Shown here piece by piece: positions 37,571 through 45,852 of a DNA stretch of 64,000 bases. The stretch is from Glaciimonas sp. CA11.2. GTDB taxonomy: Bacteria > Pseudomonadota > Gammaproteobacteria > Burkholderiales > Burkholderiaceae_D. A program made the position numbers and the translations under genes. Every line of letters starts with the position of its first letter. The stretch's first letter is position 1. The notes under the pieces were generated by a model that was not told the DNA's origin, did not search any database, and saw nothing but the letters and a program-made list of their open reading frames with translations. The stretch is taken from assembly GCF_034314045.1 (NCBI RefSeq), contig NZ_JAVIWL010000001.1, positions 186,001-250,000 on the forward strand, read 5' to 3'.

Positions 37571-39946
37571 CTAAAAAGATTTAGTCATCGCCACATACAT
37601 GCCCCTACGCTGACCAAATTGCGGGGCGCCCACTCCAATCCCTGAACCATCGCGAATTTGATAGACCCGATCAAACACGTTAATAACACTTAGACGCGTC
37701 GTCAGTTTTCCTACCGGAGAGTCTTTAAAAATATGGCTTACACCAAGATTGACTTCTGTATATGAAGGTAAATGTTCAGTATTGGCAAAGCCACTACGCA
37801 AGCCACTCCCGTACAGCGCATCTGCGCTATATGTCGTGCCCCGCCAAAGATACGAAACGCCAGCCGATGCGGTCATACTTTGATCGTGATCCAAATGGAC
37901 CCAATGATTGGATACATAGTCCAATTCACTTTGCTCAAAGTTGTACTGGCTTGAGGTAATATTTTTTCCTAATGCGGACGAGCGCGCCACATTTAAATAC
38001 GCTCCAAGATTATCGTTACGGTAGTTGAGGGTTAACTCCAGACCGATCACTTTCCCTTGCGCATAATTAAACGGGGTGAACAGTAAAGCGGAGCCGAACT
38101 GGCCTTCGTCCAGCATATTTTTCACTTTTTTGTAGTATCCATCCAATCCAATCGTTAAATGCGGCGTCAATTGATGCACAACGCCAAGATCGAAATAATC
38201 GGCACTTTCGGCCTGCACCGCATCGTTCTGATTATTCGCTGCAGCGTTAGTCGTGCCATTGAAGCTGGCGACTGTCGTTGCAGCGATCAACTCACTCGTT
38301 GGTGGCGTAAAGTATTTTGCATAGCCTGCGTGAAACGTCGTACGCGGCGTCATCTGATAGACCACACCGATACGCGGACTAAACTGACTGGCCGACACAT
38401 AAGCATTTAACCAATCCATCCGTGCACCGGTGTTGATGGTGAACTTGTCGTTTAGTTTCCATTCGTCTTGCAAATAGACGCCGGTCTGATTGGTTGTCTT
38501 CTGACCTTGGTCATTGATCGAAAATGGTTGCGTTCCCATCTGATTGCCGTTGTCATCAGCAGCAAATGTCAGTGAATCATTGCTATTTTTGAGGCTCTCG
38601 CGAGTATAAGAAATACCGGCACGCAATGTGTGACTGTCATTTAGGCGAACACTTCCGTCTGCCTGCAAACCATTTGCCAATCCGGTACGCAGAACGCGCG
38701 AGGCGACACCCGTATAAAGCAAATCGCCAACCGGATCGGGCTCAAATAACACTTTGGAATAGCGACTAAATGCAGCGACTTGATAGTCAATGTCGTTACC
38801 GATCACGCCTTGCAAGGCAAGAATGCCATAGCGATTAGTCTCTCGCTGTCGCTCATTCACGTTCGCCGAAGGATAACTATTGACGCCATTGAGCTGAAAG
38901 CTCGGTGTTTCTCCAGCGGTATTGGGAATCTGAAAGCGGCCGTCCGAAGTACCAAGGATCAAACTAACCCGCGTATCGGGATTCAACAAATAAGAAAAGT
39001 AACCGAATCCCTTATTTTGCAATGTCCGATCATGAAGAGCGGTCGATGCGCCGGTCGGATTTTCAATACCGAGATTGTTTGCATCAAAAGATCCATTGAG
39101 GTAATACCTAAATGCATCATGGGAGCCACTGACGTCCCCACTAATTTGTCGGGTATTGTTGCTTCCGAACATAACACCGATATTACCGCCGTTTTCAACT
39201 TGCCCAGTCTTGGTATGTATGTCGACAACACCCGCAGTACGATAACCATATTGGGCTGGCAATGCACCTGTCAATAAATTCACGCTATCGACAAAACGCG
39301 TATCAAGCGTCTGCCCGAATCCCGAAATACTCTCCGGCAAAAGTATGCCATTGAGGCGGTACTGCAAATTGGCATGATCCCCACGCACGTGTAGTTGACC
39401 ATAGGAATCCTGTGCCACACCAGGCGCCCGCAACAGTACTTGATTAAACGGCGTGTCTTCGCCCTGTGGCAGTGCGGCAATATCCTTGCGCCCAATCCGA
39501 TAGATACTGCTGCCGGTTTCTACAGAAATGCCATTTCTGGCGCGATCAAGCCGCTCACTCGTCACGACGATCTGATCCAGAGTCTCGGCGCTGATTAACG
39601 TCAAAGAAATGGTCGGGCTGGACACATTTTTGGCCACCCTGATCAATTTCTTCTCGGGAGAAAAAGTTGGCTTATCTACGTTCAGGGCATAGTTGCCGGG
39701 TGCGATGTCAGAAAATATAAAACTTCCCCGATTATCGCTAATGGTGGTGGCAACGACGTGACCTGCCGCGTCGTTCAAATCAACCTTTGCATCCGGTAAG
39801 GGATGACCGAGTGCATCATGAATTAAACCGCTGATTTTCTGGGTCGAAATCTGCGCTGATTGTGCTGTTTGTGCATAAGTAAAAGGCGTGGAAATACCGG
39901 TGGAAAGCGCAATCAAGGCGCTTAGCCGCAACAAACGTGTTTTCAT
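37571..39946 (-). CDS. TonB-dependent receptor with N-terminal carboxypeptidase-regulatory-like domain
   Basis: A 791-residue receptor from the ATG at 39944-39946, with GGAG seven bases before it; the frame runs further to 40000. The signal peptide covers residues 1-26 (LLRLSALIALSTGISTPFTYA). A beta-sandwich of the CarboxypepD-regulatory type follows (ISGLIHDALGHPLPDAKVDLND, residues 38-120), then a plug and a barrel ending in MYVAMTKSF. The extra domain is common in receptors for larger ligands. The neighbouring DUF2946 gene, often seen beside copper receptors, hints at a metal ligand, but the receptor itself shows no decisive motif. Confidence 0.9.
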   Translation of the reverse strand: MKTRLLRLSALIALSTGISTPFTYAQTAQSAQISTQKISGLIHDALGHPLPDAKVDLNDAAGHVVATTISDNRGSFIFSDIAPGNYALNVDKPTFSPEKKLIRVAKNVSSPTISLTLISAETLDQIVVTSERLDRARNGISVETGSSIYRIGRKDIAALPQGEDTPFNQVLLRAPGVAQDSYGQLHVRGDHANLQYRLNGILLPESISGFGQTLDTRFVDSVNLLTGALPAQYGYRTAGVVDIHTKTGQVENGGNIGVMFGSNNTRQISGDVSGSHDAFRYYLNGSFDANNLGIENPTGASTALHDRTLQNKGFGYFSYLLNPDTRVSLILGTSDGRFQIPNTAGETPSFQLNGVNSYPSANVNERQRETNRYGILALQGVIGNDIDYQVAAFSRYSKVLFEPDPVGDLLYTGVASRVLRTGLANGLQADGSVRLNDSHTLRAGISYTRESLKNSNDSLTFAADDNGNQMGTQPFSINDQGQKTTNQTGVYLQDEWKLNDKFTINTGARMDWLNAYVSASQFSPRIGVVYQMTPRTTFHAGYAKYFTPPTSELIAATTVASFNGTTNAAANNQNDAVQAESADYFDLGVVHQLTPHLTIGLDGYYKKVKNMLDEGQFGSALLFTPFNYAQGKVIGLELTLNYRNDNLGAYLNVARSSALGKNITSSQYNFEQSELDYVSNHWVHLDHDQSMTASAGVSYLWRGTTYSADALYGSGLRSGFANTEHLPSYTEVNLGVSHIFKDSPVGKLTTRLSVINVFDRVYQIRDGSGIGVGAPQFGQRRGMYVAMTKSF

Positions 39947-40048
39947 TCTCAAACTCCGAAATGGCAAAATGCAACCGCGCTCCATCCAGGCTATAAACAA
40001 GTTATAACCAGGCTGTCGTCGCCTGACTGCATCAAAATAGTGTGGAAG

Positions 40049-40390
40049 TTAACTGCGAGAATAAAACTGCGGCGGCGCATGTGAGTGCGGCGTGAGATAA
40101 CCTCTTAGCGGTAGCGCGAAGAAATGCGCCTTGTCGGGGGCGAGGTGATACACAAAAACCAGCATCGGTACCAACGCCATGAGCGGCAGCAACGAAGGCG
40201 GTGCCGGCACATGGACGGCAAGATTGCAGCTAACACATTCTCTCGACTCCTCAAGCAAACTATGGCGATGAAAAGCCATGCCAATCAGCTGCGCCACCAA
40301 AATAGCCACCGCACACCACAAAGCGATTTGATAGAAGCGCGTCCTGAGCATTCGCCGACGCGGGAAACTATTTAAAACGATCAATTGCAT
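40049..40390 (-). CDS. DUF2946-like small membrane protein
   Basis: A 113-residue protein. It has a basic N-terminus, one membrane helix (YQIALWCAVAILVAQLIGMAF), then HRH and a C-x2-C pair (ECVSCNLAVH) where metal could bind, a second hydrophobic stretch (LLPLMALVPMLVFVYHLA) and a proline/histidine tail ending in HSHAPPQFYSRS. This layout matches DUF2946 proteins, which commonly accompany TonB-dependent metal receptors. It lies about 100 bp upstream of the receptor on the same strand. An internal ATG at 40351 is a possible shorter start. Confidence 0.72.
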   Translation of the reverse strand: MQLIVLNSFPRRRMLRTRFYQIALWCAVAILVAQLIGMAFHRHSLLEESRECVSCNLAVHVPAPPSLLPLMALVPMLVFVYHLAPDKAHFFALPLRGYLTPHSHAPPQFYSRS

Positions 40391-40651
40391 GGTTCGCCCG
40401 AAGACCGACTATTTCTACCCTCAAGGTTCCGCCCTAACAAAGCCAGATCGCTTTTCAGATCGCTCTTTGCAGCGTGATTAATCGACAAAGGCAGTAGTGT
40501 CAGCAGAAAAAATGGCGTGTCGTTCATGTAAATAACAGGGCGGTCAAAGATCATAAATAGATCGGCAAAAGGGGATGATGGCCAAAGTAAACTGACTGCA
40601 CCCCATTAGCACCGCAATACTGCCTAGTTTAAATGCCAACCAAGATTTCAT
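40381..40651 (-). pseudogene. Possible small frameshifted gene upstream of DUF2946
   Basis: Two short minus-strand frames meet here. One starts at 40651 (MKSWLAFKLGSIAVLMGCSQ, 35 residues) with a hydrophobic segment and a lipobox-like LMGC. It stops at 40544. A second frame from 40554 (MIFDRPVIYMNDTPFFLLTL, 57 residues) overlaps it and ends at 40381, overlapping the DUF2946 start. Together they would read as one small membrane protein interrupted by a frameshift. Neither has a clear ribosome site, so both could be chance frames. Confidence 0.25.
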
Positions 40652-40660
40652 CAACAAAAA

Positions 40661-40697
40661 TGCAACTGAGTTGCAACAAAAATGCAACTTAGTTGCA
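40661..40697. promoter_or_regulatory. Two identical-type palindromic operators, TGCAACTNAGTTGCA
   Basis: Perfect 7-1-7 palindromes occur at 40661-40675 (centre G) and 40683-40697 (centre T), with starts 22 bp apart, two helical turns. Such paired dyads are typical binding sites for a dimeric repressor. They sit upstream of the DUF2946 and TonB receptor genes. The regulator is not identified. No other copy was noticed in the window. Confidence 0.7.
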
Positions 40698-41054
40698 AAA
40701 TTGAGACGACCTCCACAATTTATCGCATTTTTAGGACGTACCTAATTCACGCAGTGGATTTTCCAAACGCCCTCTCAACACCAATAACTACATCAAGGCA
40801 TAATCATGCTGAATAAATTGTGATGATCATCATTATTTTTTTAAGTGAGTTGCGCAAAATTATCCCAGCAACTGGCTTGCCAACCCTACCGACGCAGACA
40901 GTATGTTAGTTTCGGGCCGCGCAGGTCGGGTCCGTAGGCGGCAAGGAAAGCACAACGCCGCTGGGGCGGCTTTGCGTAAGTTCTATTTTTATCGTCGGAC
41001 GAAATAACGGTCTACTCTCATCGATTTTTTGTAATATTAAGACCAAGGATACAA
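40698..41054. other. AT-rich intergenic region before the thioesterase gene
   Basis: No gene is seen in this stretch. It contains a 12-bp perfect palindrome TGATGATCATCA at 40821-40832, and a small GC-rich hairpin near 40955-40975 (GCCGC-TGGG-GCGGC). The latter shares the string AACGCCGCTG with 37540-37550, which may be chance. The promoter of the plus-strand thioesterase gene should lie near its right end. Confidence 0.4.
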
Positions 41055-41585
41055 ATGAACAGCCGCGAAGAAATATTAACCCTTTGGCAGGCGCAAGAAG
41101 CAGACGTAAGATCGCGACTCGCCCCGCCAGGAGTGGCGACTCTGGCACAACTGAAAGAGCTTAGCGGCATAGAATTTCTCCAACATATCTGGGAAGGCAA
41201 ATTGCCGTCTTTGCATATTGGAGAGACGATGGAATTTATTCCACTCGAAGGTGAGCCAGGCCGTGTCGTGTTTCAGGGTACGCCCGGCCGAAAGCATTAC
41301 AACTCGCTTGGCAGCGTTCATGGCGGCTATTTCTGCACACTACTCGACTCCGCACTCGGGTGCGCAGTGCACACAATGCTTCCCAAGGGGATCGGGTACA
41401 CCACACTGGAACTGAAAGTAAATCTGCTCCGTGCATTAACTGAAAAAACAGGTCCGGTCAGAGCCATCGGAAAAGTGATCCAGGTCGGAAAACAAGTCGG
41501 CGTAGCCGAAGCAAACATCGTTGATGTTGATGGCAAAATATACCCGCACGCGACTACCACCTGCTTGATTTTTCCACTGCCTTAA
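41055..41585 (+). CDS. PaaI/YbgC-type hotdog thioesterase
   Basis: A 176-residue protein with a hotdog fold of the PaaI family. The key motif NSLGSVHGGYFCTLLDSALGCAV carries the HGG turn and the acidic residue of the active helix, followed by YTTLELKVNLLRALT and the last strands VGVAEANIVDVDGKIYPHATTTCLIF. Such enzymes hydrolyse acyl-CoA thioesters. The substrate here is unknown. It is a single-gene unit, convergent with the cupredoxin gene. Confidence 0.87.
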   Translation: MNSREEILTLWQAQEADVRSRLAPPGVATLAQLKELSGIEFLQHIWEGKLPSLHIGETMEFIPLEGEPGRVVFQGTPGRKHYNSLGSVHGGYFCTLLDSALGCAVHTMLPKGIGYTTLELKVNLLRALTEKTGPVRAIGKVIQVGKQVGVAEANIVDVDGKIYPHATTTCLIFPLP

Positions 41586-41711
41586 TTTTTTTTCGTGATT
41601 TTTCCAGACAGGTAGCTCGCTATCGCTCGAATCACTCTGGCCAGTGAGACGAGCGAGAACACCTTTGACTGAGTATTTTATTTTACTGTTGTCATTACGC
41701 ATAACTATTGG

Positions 41712-42092
41712 TTATGTCACCACCAGCACACCGGTCATATCCTCATGACCAGAACCACAAAATAAATCACAGTGAAAAATAAACTCTCCGACCTTATCCG
41801 GCGTAAAACGTATCCGTGATTCTTTTCCAGGCAAAATATCTGTGCGAATACCAAAGTCGGGCGCATTAAATCCCATTGGCATGTCAAGCGTCGAGAACGC
41901 CAATACCACCGGGAGTCCTCGCTTCAACATAATGCGATTAGGCGCGTACGTAAATCTACTCGCCACCACCTTTATTACTTCATTGGGTGTCTCTGCCAAC
42001 GCACCGCTTGGGATCGTCACTGCGAAAATGGCACTAGCCCCGGCACTTGCGATACCCATCAAAAACTGGCGGCGTTCTGTATTCACATTCAT
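41712..42092 (-). CDS. Tat-exported cupredoxin with a CuA-like site
   Basis: A 126-residue protein with a twin-arginine signal (ERRQFLMG, then a hydrophobic stretch to ALA). A cupredoxin fold follows, similar to cytochrome oxidase subunit II and nitrous oxide reductase tails. The metal loop CDLFCGSGHEDM has the C-x3-C-x3-H-x2-M spacing of CuA. The other CuA histidine, expected in the early strand, is replaced: the sequence reads LDMPMGFNAPDFG. It may bind one copper with altered ligands. It follows the metallophosphoesterase gene by two bases, so both are one operon. Confidence 0.82.
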   Translation of the reverse strand: MNVNTERRQFLMGIASAGASAIFAVTIPSGALAETPNEVIKVVASRFTYAPNRIMLKRGLPVVLAFSTLDMPMGFNAPDFGIRTDILPGKESRIRFTPDKVGEFIFHCDLFCGSGHEDMTGVLVVT

Positions 42093-42094
42093 GA

Positions 42095-42994
42095 TTACCC
42101 CTTCGCAATCGGCAATTCGGTTAGATTGAGCTCAGGATTTTTTTGGATTGCGGCAATCTCTCGAAAACCTAAACCGCGATACGGTTGTGCGCTATCCCAG
42201 ACCAGTGGCGTGCGCTTTGGCTGTGATCCAGGCGCGGGCAACGCGAAAATGAGAGACTTTGCGGAATGGTGCGCAATATGACCGGTCATGTGGTGATTTT
42301 CTTGATGAATATGCCCGTAGAACACTGTGACGTTAGCGTGTGGCATCAATAGCGCGATCGCTTTTGCACCATCCCGCGTAGCCCAATCCCATTGCGGGTA
42401 AAGATCAAATAATGGACGATGCGTAAACACGACGATTCTTGCGTCTGGCGCTAATTTATCCAAGTCAGCTGCGAGCCAATTCAGTTGCTCTTCGCCAATA
42501 CTTGCACCCGGATCTGAAACATTATCGAGCACGATGAAATGCACTCCTTTATGATCGAAGGTGTAATGCGTTTTGCCAAAAAATTCCTGATAAGCTGCGC
42601 CCTGATCTAGTCCGGCATCATGCTCACCGGGCATAAAATAAACCTGCTTTACCTTTAACTCTGAGACTATTTTTTTAAATTCTGTCAGGCGCTTCCGGCG
42701 TTCCTGCGGATCGTCTGTGGTATGTGTCAAATCGCCAGTAAATACGATGAAGTCCGGCAATTGCTCCAGTGCATTAACAGCCGCGATAGCTTTTGGCAAA
42801 GTGCCACGTGCATCTGGATTAGGTGCGCCCTCGAAGCCCCAATGCGTGTCAGACAATTGCACAAAAAAGAAGTTTTCTAAAGTATTACCTGAACTATTCG
42901 CCGCGCTTGCCCAACCACTCAAACCTGAAGCAAATACTGCACCACCCAGACCGGCAAGTCGGATAAAACTGCGTCTGTTTAGTTGATTACTCAT
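42095..42994 (-). CDS. Tat-exported metallophosphoesterase
   Basis: A 299-residue protein from the ATG at 42992-42994, with GAGGAG six bases before it; the open frame to 43030 runs into promoter DNA. It has a twin-arginine signal (NRRSFIRLAGLGGAVFASGL). The calcineurin-like metal motifs follow in order: QLSDTHWG, FTGDLTHTTDD, MPGEHDAG (GNHD variant with Glu), VFTHRPLFD and FYGHIHQENHH. Such periplasmic enzymes cleave phosphomono- or diesters; the substrate is unknown. It leads the cupredoxin gene and is divergent from the sigma factor gene, with a matching promoter motif. Confidence 0.88.
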   Translation of the reverse strand: MSNQLNRRSFIRLAGLGGAVFASGLSGWASAANSSGNTLENFFFVQLSDTHWGFEGAPNPDARGTLPKAIAAVNALEQLPDFIVFTGDLTHTTDDPQERRKRLTEFKKIVSELKVKQVYFMPGEHDAGLDQGAAYQEFFGKTHYTFDHKGVHFIVLDNVSDPGASIGEEQLNWLAADLDKLAPDARIVVFTHRPLFDLYPQWDWATRDGAKAIALLMPHANVTVFYGHIHQENHHMTGHIAHHSAKSLIFALPAPGSQPKRTPLVWDSAQPYRGLGFREIAAIQKNPELNLTELPIAKG

Positions 42995-43046
42995 GTGAAT
43001 CTCCTCGGTTTTCCCATAGTCGCCGATCATTTGAACGGTAAAGCGA

Positions 43047-43074
43047 ATACCAGCATTAAGGAATATTTATTCCC
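43047..43074 (-). promoter_or_regulatory. ECF-type promoter toward the metallophosphoesterase
   Basis: On the minus strand GGGAATAAA (43074-43066) is followed after 15 bases by GTAT (43050-43047). The start codon lies about 50 bp downstream. The same motif with the same spacing occurs on the plus strand in front of the sigma factor gene. Confidence 0.6.
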
Positions 43075-43116
43075 AAACACCTCAAAAAAAAGGACAGAAC
43101 TATTTTTCGTCATTTG

Positions 43117-43146
43117 GGGAATAAAATTTAACCTCGAGCGGTATGA
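43117..43146 (+). promoter_or_regulatory. ECF-type promoter toward the sigma factor gene
   Basis: GGGAATAAA at 43117-43125 is followed after 15 bases by GTATGA at 43141-43146, and the sigma factor ATG is at 43172. The motif matches the minus-strand one in sequence and spacing, as expected if the ECF sigma factor activates itself and its target operon. Confidence 0.6.
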
Positions 43147-43171
43147 TAGAGAGAACACGGGAAATCTACGC

Positions 43172-43852
43172 ATGACGAAGTTATCCAAAGAAATGCGCTT
43201 TCAAGCCATTGTGATGCCCCATTTAAACTCGGCATTTAACTTGGCTCGATGGCTCACGCGCAATGGAACGGATGCTGAGGATATCGTGCAGGAGGCTTAT
43301 CTGCGGGCGTTTACTTTTTTTGATAGTTTTTATGGCGAAGATGGTCGTGCATGGCTCCTAACTATTGTCCGAAATACTTTCTATACATGGCATCAGAAAA
43401 ATCCGACGCAAAATACCGAGTTCGATGAACAAAGTCACAGTATCGATGGCGAAAATATTGGTATCTCCCACCAGGTTGATAACAATCCGGAAAATATACT
43501 TTTGCAAAAAGATAGTCAGGCGCAACTATTGCGTGCCTTGCAAGCGTTGCCGTTGGCATTTAGGGAGGTGATGGTGCTACGCGAACTGGAAGAGCTTTCT
43601 TATAAGCAAATTTCAGTGATCATCGGCATTCCGGTTGGCACGGTGATGTCACGCTTGGGACGAGGTCGTGGTTTATTGCAAAGCACATTGCGAGAAAATC
43701 TATTGCCAACCAATTCGGCAAAAAAAAATAAGATTAACGAGGCTAACCCCGTTCCTAGCCAAGCACCGCTAGTTCAACCGGCACCAATTACATCGGCGGT
43801 AAAGCAAGCATCATCCGACCTACCGATAACATCAATGCAGCGGGGGATTTGA
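43172..43852 (+). CDS. ECF-type RNA polymerase sigma factor
   Basis: A 226-residue sigma factor from the ATG at 43172; the open frame from 42983 crosses the promoter. Region 2 is seen as LNSAFNLARWLTRNGTDAEDIVQEAYLRAFTFFDSF, with the AEDIVQEAYLRAF core contact motif. Region 4 is LQALPLAFREVMVLRELEELSYKQISVIIGIPVGTVMSRLGRGR, with the helix-turn-helix that reads the -35 element. After residue 180 comes a tail rich in Pro, Ala and Ser, unusual in length. The stop overlaps the anti-sigma start by 4 bases. Confidence 0.94.
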   Translation: MTKLSKEMRFQAIVMPHLNSAFNLARWLTRNGTDAEDIVQEAYLRAFTFFDSFYGEDGRAWLLTIVRNTFYTWHQKNPTQNTEFDEQSHSIDGENIGISHQVDNNPENILLQKDSQAQLLRALQALPLAFREVMVLRELEELSYKQISVIIGIPVGTVMSRLGRGRGLLQSTLRENLLPTNSAKKNKINEANPVPSQAPLVQPAPITSAVKQASSDLPITSMQRGI

Positions 43853-44649
43853 TGGAACATGACGAAGTACTTGAACTCTTACCCGCCTACGTCGATCAAG
43901 AACTCGGGGTATCAGAGACGATACAGATCGAGCGTCACTTGAATAACTGTTTCGAATGTCAACAAGATTTTGCGCAACAAAGTCAACTTAGTGCCGAGTT
44001 AAAATCCGCTGCATTTCACTTTGAAGCACCCGCCGGTCTCGCGCAAAGAATCAGCGAAGCATTACCAAAAGAGCGATCAACCTTTGTTGCGCCCACCGCC
44101 AAACGTTGGCAACCTGGCGAGAGATTCGGCTGGCATTTGGACCGCTTCAACGTGGGCGCATTCCTAGCAACTCTGGCTGCTGCGCTCTGGAGTGTCAGCA
44201 TGTTTCTCTCGCTTCCATCAGCACAAGATCAATTGACGGAAGAGATTGTAGCTAGCCACGTCCGCTCGTTACAAGTAGACCATCTGTCCGACGTCATTTC
44301 CACCGACCGTCACACGGTCAAACCGTGGTTCAACGGTAAGCTGAATTTTTCTCCCCCTGTATTCGATCTTGCCCCACAAGGGTATCCACTGACAGGCGGA
44401 AGACTCGACTATATCAATGGTCGCCCGGTAGCTGCATTGATTTACCATCACCAGCTACATCCCATCAATTTGTATATTTGGCCAACTAGCGGTCACGACG
44501 CCGTACCACGCACCGAAACCCGGCAAGGCTATCATCTCGCGCACTGGACAATCAGTGGAATGACCTATTGGGCAGTATCCGATGTAGCGGTAGTAAATTT
44601 AACGACCTTTGGAACGCTGCTAACGTCACAGATTAAGCAAGCTGGATAG
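43849..44649 (+). CDS. Membrane anti-sigma factor with zinc-binding motif
   Basis: A 266-residue protein overlapping the sigma gene by four bases. The N-terminal domain carries the ZAS motif H-x3-C-x2-C (HLNNCFEC, residues 28-35), preceded by LLPAYVDQELG, typical of anti-sigma factors that hold ECF sigma factors. A membrane helix lies near residues 103-122 (VGAFLATLAAALWSVSMFL). The periplasmic part (residues 125-266) should sense the signal and is unlike common sensor domains. The pair likely controls the divergent metallophosphoesterase-cupredoxin operon. Confidence 0.9.
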   Translation: MMEHDEVLELLPAYVDQELGVSETIQIERHLNNCFECQQDFAQQSQLSAELKSAAFHFEAPAGLAQRISEALPKERSTFVAPTAKRWQPGERFGWHLDRFNVGAFLATLAAALWSVSMFLSLPSAQDQLTEEIVASHVRSLQVDHLSDVISTDRHTVKPWFNGKLNFSPPVFDLAPQGYPLTGGRLDYINGRPVAALIYHHQLHPINLYIWPTSGHDAVPRTETRQGYHLAHWTISGMTYWAVSDVAVVNLTTFGTLLTSQIKQAG

Positions 44650-44712
44650 TCGCTACTCCGATTAAGCGGTTTTGTTCTGATTGTAGCTACTCCTAATTGT
44701 TTCCTCTATCGC

Positions 44713-45852
44713 TTAGTCCCATGGCACCTTGGGATATTCTGGCAATACCCATCCTTGAGGGATATGTGCACGGCCGGTTAAGTCCGCTCCAGGCGTGGGT
44801 GCCGGAGGGGGTGGGATTGGCACCACCTGTTTGGCGGCGTTGATCAGGTCTTCTTTGTTACCGTTCCATTGCGGCAGGTCGGCGGGCGGTAAAGGCAGCA
44901 CTTTGTCCAGGTTGGGGAAGCGGAGGTCGCGATTGCGGTAAAGTGCATCGGTAAAGACCTCATACCGTTCACTTCGTGTTAAATCAATACCATCAGGCCC
45001 AAGCCCTGCAACTTGCTCAAATTCAATACTCAAATAATTTGCCGCACCCCAACTCCCGAATTTGACACCCTCGTGCAGGTAATGAAGTGCGCGCGGTTTG
45101 TCTTTTATGAAAAGGCTATATTCCATTCCCAGCGCCTCCGCGGCGTCCCCATTACCCTGTGAGAACGCACATTCGAGCATCTTGAGGGCCATCGGCACAT
45201 TGCCCCACCGACCACGTTCAGGCGCGTCGCTACCAGAATTCAAACTGCGCCCAATCGTGAACTGGGCATAACTGCTCCCCATCTCGGCGGCCTGCTGCCA
45301 GAACGCCCACGCGTTAGTTGGGTCGGGCTTGACGATAAAGCCATCGGCGTAATAATTACCCATCACCGCGTAAGCCAGAGGTACGCCCATCTGCATCGCC
45401 TCTTCTGTCAGTGCCATCGCCACCTGCGGTTGTCGTGCCACCAAGAGTTTATCCGAATCGATCAACCCCCACACCCCGGTCTGATACAACGTTGCCAGAT
45501 TGTTCATCGCCCTCCAGTGCTTGCGCTCCGCTGCTTTGGTGTACAGCGCCAGAATTTGCGGCCAGTCGCGGTCCTCCTTCCAGAGCGTGGGCGTGTCCAG
45601 CGCCACCGCCTGTTGATACCAGATTTCTGCCTGCGCATCCACCGGCGGCGTCACCGTCAATTCATGCTTGCAGAGGAACTCTGTACGGTGTGGAAAAAAA
45701 AGCGGGGGAATCTGGTGACGGGGAAGTGTGTTATCCATGGAGCACGATGCTACGGACAGCACGAGAAGCGACAGCACCATTGCCGAAGATAGCGTTAATA
45801 GTAGTCGATGAATAAAACGTCGCAGGCGATATCGCAGCGTCATACTCATCAC
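44713..45852 (-). CDS. Sel1-repeat lipoprotein, T6SS phospholipase immunity protein (short copy)
   Basis: A 379-residue lipoprotein: hydrophobic signal and lipobox (SVASC), then Sel1-like helical repeats (residues about 90-290; ALYTKAAERKHWRAMNNLATLY, AWAFWQQAAEMGSSYAQFTIG) and a Pro-rich linker. It ends at ...EYPKVPWD. Most of it (44726-45744) is an almost identical copy of the 5' part of the neighbouring gene, which continues for another 170 residues. In Pseudomonas aeruginosa, Sel1-type lipoproteins protect cells from the phospholipase D effector PldB and are also tandemly duplicated. The same role is inferred from synteny with the phospholipase and VgrG genes. Confidence 0.78.
   Translation of the reverse strand: MMSMTLRYRLRRFIHRLLLTLSSAMVLSLLVLSVASCSMDNTLPRHQIPPLFFPHRTEFLCKHELTVTPPVDAQAEIWYQQAVALDTPTLWKEDRDWPQILALYTKAAERKHWRAMNNLATLYQTGVWGLIDSDKLLVARQPQVAMALTEEAMQMGVPLAYAVMGNYYADGFIVKPDPTNAWAFWQQAAEMGSSYAQFTIGRSLNSGSDAPERGRWGNVPMALKMLECAFSQGNGDAAEALGMEYSLFIKDKPRALHYLHEGVKFGSWGAANYLSIEFEQVAGLGPDGIDLTRSERYEVFTDALYRNRDLRFPNLDKVLPLPPADLPQWNGNKEDLINAAKQVVPIPPPPAPTPGADLTGRAHIPQGWVLPEYPKVPWD
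44726..45744. repeat. 1,019-bp direct repeat, copy 1 (truncated copy of the immunity gene)
   Basis: Very similar to 46372-47390, with a constant offset of 1646 bp from end to end, so no net insertions or deletions. Differences are scattered single-base changes. The repeat starts at the ACCTTGGGATATT string and ends at ccatggagca. It marks a tandem gene duplication. Confidence 0.92.

Noticed and set aside
37540..40975. Shared AACGCCGCTG string at 37540-37550 and 40958-40968 as a dispersed repeat family
   Set aside because: Only about 15 bp agree and the flanks do not align, so chance is likely.
45430..45792. Plus-strand open frame antisense to the short immunity gene, repeated at 47076-47408
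   Set aside because: The conservation comes from the DNA duplication itself; no ribosome site and no recognisable protein features.
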